This document shows positions 5,812 to 9,023 of a stretch of DNA of 9,023 bases, in pieces. The notes beneath the pieces are model-generated. The model worked only from the letters and a program-made list of their open reading frames with translations, had not been told where the DNA came from and did not search any database. The translations under genes were made by a program, and so were the position numbers. Location of the stretch: NCBI GenBank assembly GCA_900313465.1, contig OMRU01000025.1:1-9023 (forward strand), in the 5' to 3' direction. Within the stretch, counting starts at the first letter, position 1. Each line of letters begins with the position of its first letter. The DNA comes from an uncultured Clostridia bacterium. GTDB lineage: Bacteria; Bacillota_I; Bacilli_A; RFN20; CAG-288.

Positions 5812-7353
5812 ATGAAACTCAAAAAATTTGGTTTAGTCTTACTCTTCCCAATGATGTTAGCTAGCTGTGGTGGCCAAGCCTCCAGCATTGCTCCGGATGC
5901 TGGAAATTCTTCCACTTCTGTTGTAGAAAACACTTCTTCTACTTCTGCTGAAGAAACCTGCTTCATCAAAGAAGACACCACTATCTCTATTTGGTCTACT
6001 ACCGGTAAGGATAACAAGGTCTTCTTAGATCAGTTCATCGAAGAATTCCAGAAGGCTGAACCTCACGTCACTGTCGATAATCACATCATCTCCGGTAACT
6101 ATACCGATATCAAGACCAACACTTTACAGGGTTTTGGTGCTGATAACTATGGTGATTTAGTTGTCTGCTATCCTGACCATGTCGCTGATTATATCAACGC
6201 TGGTAAAGCTGTCGACCTCACTCCATACATGGAAAATGCTGAATATGGTTTAACCGATAAAGATGATTACTATCATGCCTACATCGAAGAAGGTCAGCAG
6301 TATTCCATCCCAGGCACCTATTCTCTTCCATATTGCGCTTCTACTGAAGCTATGTACTACAACTATGATGTCTTGAAGGGTCTTGATCTTTCCAGTTATG
6401 ATGCCACCATCAACGGCGGTAACCCAATCACCCAGTCTTATCTCAACAATCTCACCTGGGAAGAAATCTTCGAACATCTTGCTCCAGCCATCAAGGCTCA
6501 TGATGCTGCCAATCCAAAATCCAAGTTGATCAAGGATGGCGATAACACTGCTGTTCTTGGCTATGACTCTGATGATAACCTCTTCATCACCTTATGCGCC
6601 CAGTATGGTATCCCATACACCCATATCAATGAAGTCACTGGTGAAGGCGTCTTTGATTTCTATGAAAACGAAGAAGCTCGTAACAAACTCGCTGATATCT
6701 TAGTCAAATACAATGGTTACTTCAAAAAAGGTTACATCACCACTCAGGGTGTTTTAAAGGCTTATACCAACACCTTGTTCACCGCTCAGAACTCTTTGTT
6801 CTCTGTCGGTTCTACTGCTGGTGTCTCTCACCAGTTCTCCACTTCCAACCCAATGGATGTTGAAGTTACCAGCATTCCTGTGGCTGATGATGGCGAACTC
6901 AAGACCATCAAGCAAGGTCCATCCTTATGTATCTTAAGCCATGGTGCCTTAGGCAAACCTGATACTAATGAAGTCAAGAATCGTAAATTAGCCAGCTGGT
7001 TATTATATAAGACCATCACTTCCGCTAAGAACTCCACCACCTGGTCCTTGAACACTGGTTATACTCCAATTCGTAAGTCTACCAAGGAATCCAAAAAGTG
7101 GCTCGAATATACCGAGTACGAAGATTTGGATGCCAACACCATCGATAGCTTGAAGGCCAGAAATGCGGAATACACTGCTCAGGATAAGATTCAGAACTCC
7201 TTGTTCACTTCTCCAGCCTTCTTAGGTTCTTCTACTTCCAGAACTGCTGTCGGTGCTGCCTTAACTCAGGCCTTACAGGCAACTAGCCTTGATAAAGCTG
7301 GCGCATTATCTATCTTATCTAACGCTTATACTGAGGCTAAGAAAGCTCAATAA
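5812..7353 (+). CDS. Lipoprotein extracellular solute-binding protein 1 (CUT1 family)
   Basis: Binds the substrate outside the cell and hands it to the permease pair. The 513-residue protein starts with a lipoprotein signal (MKLKKFGLVLLFPMML) and lipobox LASC; C19 would be lipid-modified. A Ser/Thr/Asn-rich flexible linker follows to about residue 53, then the mature domain begins at TTISIWSTTG, a beta strand typical of MalE/UgpB-like proteins. Landmarks shared with the next gene are CYPDHVADYI (119-128), MYYNYDVL (181-188), DSDDNLFI (252-259), ITTQG (309-313) and GYTPIRKS (416-423). It is clearly a paralogue of its downstream neighbour. It is preceded by the largest intergenic gap here (32 bases). 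The nature of the sugar cannot be told; several Trp and Tyr residues fit sugar stacking, but that is family knowledge. Confidence 0.93.
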   Translation: MKLKKFGLVLLFPMMLASCGGQASSIAPDAGNSSTSVVENTSSTSAEETCFIKEDTTISIWSTTGKDNKVFLDQFIEEFQKAEPHVTVDNHIISGNYTDIKTNTLQGFGADNYGDLVVCYPDHVADYINAGKAVDLTPYMENAEYGLTDKDDYYHAYIEEGQQYSIPGTYSLPYCASTEAMYYNYDVLKGLDLSSYDATINGGNPITQSYLNNLTWEEIFEHLAPAIKAHDAANPKSKLIKDGDNTAVLGYDSDDNLFITLCAQYGIPYTHINEVTGEGVFDFYENEEARNKLADILVKYNGYFKKGYITTQGVLKAYTNTLFTAQNSLFSVGSTAGVSHQFSTSNPMDVEVTSIPVADDGELKTIKQGPSLCILSHGALGKPDTNEVKNRKLASWLLYKTITSAKNSTTWSLNTGYTPIRKSTKESKKWLEYTEYEDLDANTIDSLKARNAEYTAQDKIQNSLFTSPAFLGSSTSRTAVGAALTQALQATSLDKAGALSILSNAYTEAKKAQ

Positions 7354-7355
7354 TC

Positions 7356-8849
7356 ATGAATTTAAAGAAAGCATTAACATTATTCAGTGTTATCCCAATG
7401 CTTGCTCTGACTGCTTGTGGTGGATCCACCAGTTCAGAGAATACTTCTGCTGGAACAAACAATTCGTCTGTTTCCAGCAGTGTTAACGTCTCGGGTGATA
7501 CACTTGAAATCGAATTCTGGCATACTTCAGGCAAAGGTTTGGCTGAAGTCTATGAAAAATATGCCACTCAGTTTGAAAAACTTGTCTTGGAAAACGAAGG
7601 CAAGAAAATTGATATCACTCCATCCTATCAGGGTGGCTATGATGATGTCTTAGAAAAAATCACCAAGGGTTTTGCTACCAACAACTATCCGAATATCACG
7701 GTTGCCTATCCTGACCATGTCGCTGAATATTTGGAATCCGAAGGTACTAATCCTGGCAAATATGTCGTCAACCTTGAATCCTATATCAATGATGCTACTA
7801 TCGGTTTAGGCAAGGAATCCTATATCGGCGATGGCGACAAAGATGATGTTGTCAAAGGTTTCTATAATGAAGGTACTTCCTATAAGAGAGAAGGTGTTTA
7901 TTCCTTCCCTGTCATGAAGTCTTCTGAAATCATGTTCTACAACAAGGAATTGGTCTTTGAATACCTTCCTATGTTCGATGATAGTCTAACTACTTCTTCT
8001 AAGAAGGAAGAATTCCTCAACACCATGTCCTGGAGTCAGTTCATGAGCTTCTTGTCCTTCGTCAAGACTTATATGAATCAGCATCCAGATCATCCAGGTA
8101 ACAACATCCAGGTTCCTGCCTTCTATGATTCTGATTCCAACTTGATGATTTCCAAGATGTATCAGAACAATTATCCTTATCTTTCCATCAATGATGAAGG
8201 TAAGGGCTCTGTTGATTTCAACAACGCCGATAATAAAGCCTTTGTCACCACCTTAAAGCAGCAGTATGATGCTGGTTTGATTACCACTAAGGGTGTGGAA
8301 AACGAATATGGTTCCGCGTGGTTCAAGGAAGAAAAGACACTCTTTGATATCGGTTCTTCTGGCGGTTCTGGTTATCAGAACCCAACCGGTGGTCAGTTCA
8401 CTGTCGGTGTCTGCAAAGTTCCTGCTGATAACAACAATCCATTATATGTTTCTCAGGGTGTCTCCATGGCCATCTTGAAACATGATGACCCAACTGGTGA
8501 AAAAGCCAAATACGCTTACAAATTCTTAAAATATCTCACTTCCGCTTCTGTTAACGCTTATCTTTGCGTCAATGGTTCTGAAGGTTATATTCCAGTTCGT
8601 AAGTCCGCTTATAAGACCAAACTCTTCTCTAACTATCTGGCTGAAGGTGAAGAAGGCGAATTCGTTCCAAAGGTTGCTGATATTGTCATCAACCAGATCG
8701 ATGGTCATTATCTTACCACTCCATGCTTCAAAGGTTCTGCTAAGGCTCGTGATGAAGTCGGTTCTATTCTTACCCGTGTCTTCAAGAACAATGCCACTGT
8801 GGATCAGGCCTTCGCTGACGCGGTGACCGAAACCAAGAAAGCGATGTAA
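7356..8849 (+). CDS. Lipoprotein extracellular solute-binding protein 2 (CUT1 family), paralogue of the preceding gene
   Basis: Second substrate-binding lipoprotein, 497 residues. Signal MNLKKALTLFSVIPMLA with lipobox LTAC; C21 would carry the lipid. A Ser/Asn-rich linker runs to about residue 47, then the domain begins at LEIEFWHTSGKG. Shared landmarks with the upstream protein are AYPDHVAEYL (117-126), MFYNKELV (193-200), DSDSNLMI (258-265), ITTKG (309-313) and GYIPVRKS (410-417), in the same order and at similar spacing, so the pair arose by gene duplication and then diverged strongly. The ATG lies 2 bases after the upstream stop and has no ribosome site at a normal distance (nearest GAGG is 19 bases away), which suggests translation coupled to the first gene. 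Different linkers and pocket residues could give different sugar preference; that is inference. Confidence 0.93.
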   Translation: MNLKKALTLFSVIPMLALTACGGSTSSENTSAGTNNSSVSSSVNVSGDTLEIEFWHTSGKGLAEVYEKYATQFEKLVLENEGKKIDITPSYQGGYDDVLEKITKGFATNNYPNITVAYPDHVAEYLESEGTNPGKYVVNLESYINDATIGLGKESYIGDGDKDDVVKGFYNEGTSYKREGVYSFPVMKSSEIMFYNKELVFEYLPMFDDSLTTSSKKEEFLNTMSWSQFMSFLSFVKTYMNQHPDHPGNNIQVPAFYDSDSNLMISKMYQNNYPYLSINDEGKGSVDFNNADNKAFVTTLKQQYDAGLITTKGVENEYGSAWFKEEKTLFDIGSSGGSGYQNPTGGQFTVGVCKVPADNNNPLYVSQGVSMAILKHDDPTGEKAKYAYKFLKYLTSASVNAYLCVNGSEGYIPVRKSAYKTKLFSNYLAEGEEGEFVPKVADIVINQIDGHYLTTPCFKGSAKARDEVGSILTRVFKNNATVDQAFADAVTETKKAM

Positions 8850-8850
8850 C

Positions 8851-8857
8851 AAGGAGG
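8851..8857 (+). promoter_or_regulatory. Strong ribosome binding site before the third lipoprotein
   Basis: AAGGAGG ends 5 bases before the ATG at 8863 and one base separates it from the stop of the previous gene, placing the third lipoprotein in the same operon. Confidence 0.8.
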
Positions 8858-8862
8858 TAAAT

Positions 8863-9023
8863 ATGAAGAGAAAATTATTTACTTCTTTATTAGCCATCTT
8901 CATGTTGGCTGGATGCGGTTCTAACACCTCTTCCGTAGAAGAAGCTCCAGCAGGTTCATCCTCAGTCAGTGAGAGCACAGCTCAGGAATCTAATAATCAG
9001 GACAGTTCTGGAAATCATATTGA
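8863..9023 (+). CDS. Lipoprotein, N-terminal part only; probably a third solute-binding protein
   Basis: Runs off the right edge: 53 complete codons are visible with no stop. The start MKRKLFTSLLAIFMLAGCGS is a lipoprotein signal with lipobox LAGC (C18), followed by a Ser/Glu/Asn-rich linker (SSVEEAPAGSSS...), the same architecture as the two preceding binding proteins. The mature domain is outside the window, so the family cannot be proven. Position and style favour a third binding-protein paralogue; another lipoprotein linked to sugar use is possible. Confidence 0.8.
   Translation, partial: MKRKLFTSLLAIFMLAGCGSNTSSVEEAPAGSSSVSESTAQESNNQDSSGNHI

Noticed and set aside
8526..8978. Antisense open frame of 150 codons over the end of binding protein 2
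   Set aside because: It lies opposite a well-supported gene, crosses a gene junction, has no convincing ribosome site and its translation shows no domain.

Overview
The window is one tightly packed, single-direction gene cluster, all on the + strand, encoding a carbohydrate-type (CUT1, MalK/UgpC - MalF - MalG) ABC importer with its own ATP-binding subunit and a run of lipoprotein solute-binding proteins. Two complete binding proteins lie side by side and the start of a third lipoprotein runs off the right edge. Lipobox signal peptides, strong AGGAGG-type ribosome sites, AT-leaning but not extremely AT-rich DNA and lysine-rich proteins point to a low-GC Gram-positive (Bacilli/Mollicutes-side Firmicutes, perhaps an uncultured gut lineage). 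That placement is inference. All six visible stop codons are TAA and every tryptophan is TGG, so nothing shows TGA being read as Trp.

Layout: 1-74, AT-rich leader with a ribosome site. 75-1664, a 529-residue membrane-anchored protein of unknown function with a large extracytoplasmic part and three C-terminal membrane segments. 1680-3626, the ATP-binding subunit, about 270 residues longer than its family because of a large insertion between the Q-loop and the signature motif. 3629-4699 and 4709-5779, two permease subunits, each with a cytoplasmic N-terminal extension (the second extremely lysine-rich). 5812-7353 and 7356-8849, two paralogous lipoprotein binding proteins. 8863-9023, a third lipoprotein, incomplete. 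Gaps between genes are 2 to 32 bases and no terminator is visible, so I read the set as one operon. No stretch over 300 bases lacks a gene, and no RNA gene, mobile element or CRISPR array was seen.

Working model: the lipoproteins capture a sugar or oligosaccharide outside the membrane and deliver it to the permease pair, which is powered by a dimer of the ATP-binding subunit. The substrate cannot be read from the sequence; no glycosidase or sugar kinase lies in the window. The most unusual point is the ATP-binding subunit: its insertion appears to contain three degenerate copies of a helix-strand-strand-helix unit and is bounded by a diverged in-frame direct repeat. Together with the extended permease N-termini and the unknown first gene, it suggests an importer with extra cytoplasmic parts that ordinary CUT1 systems lack.
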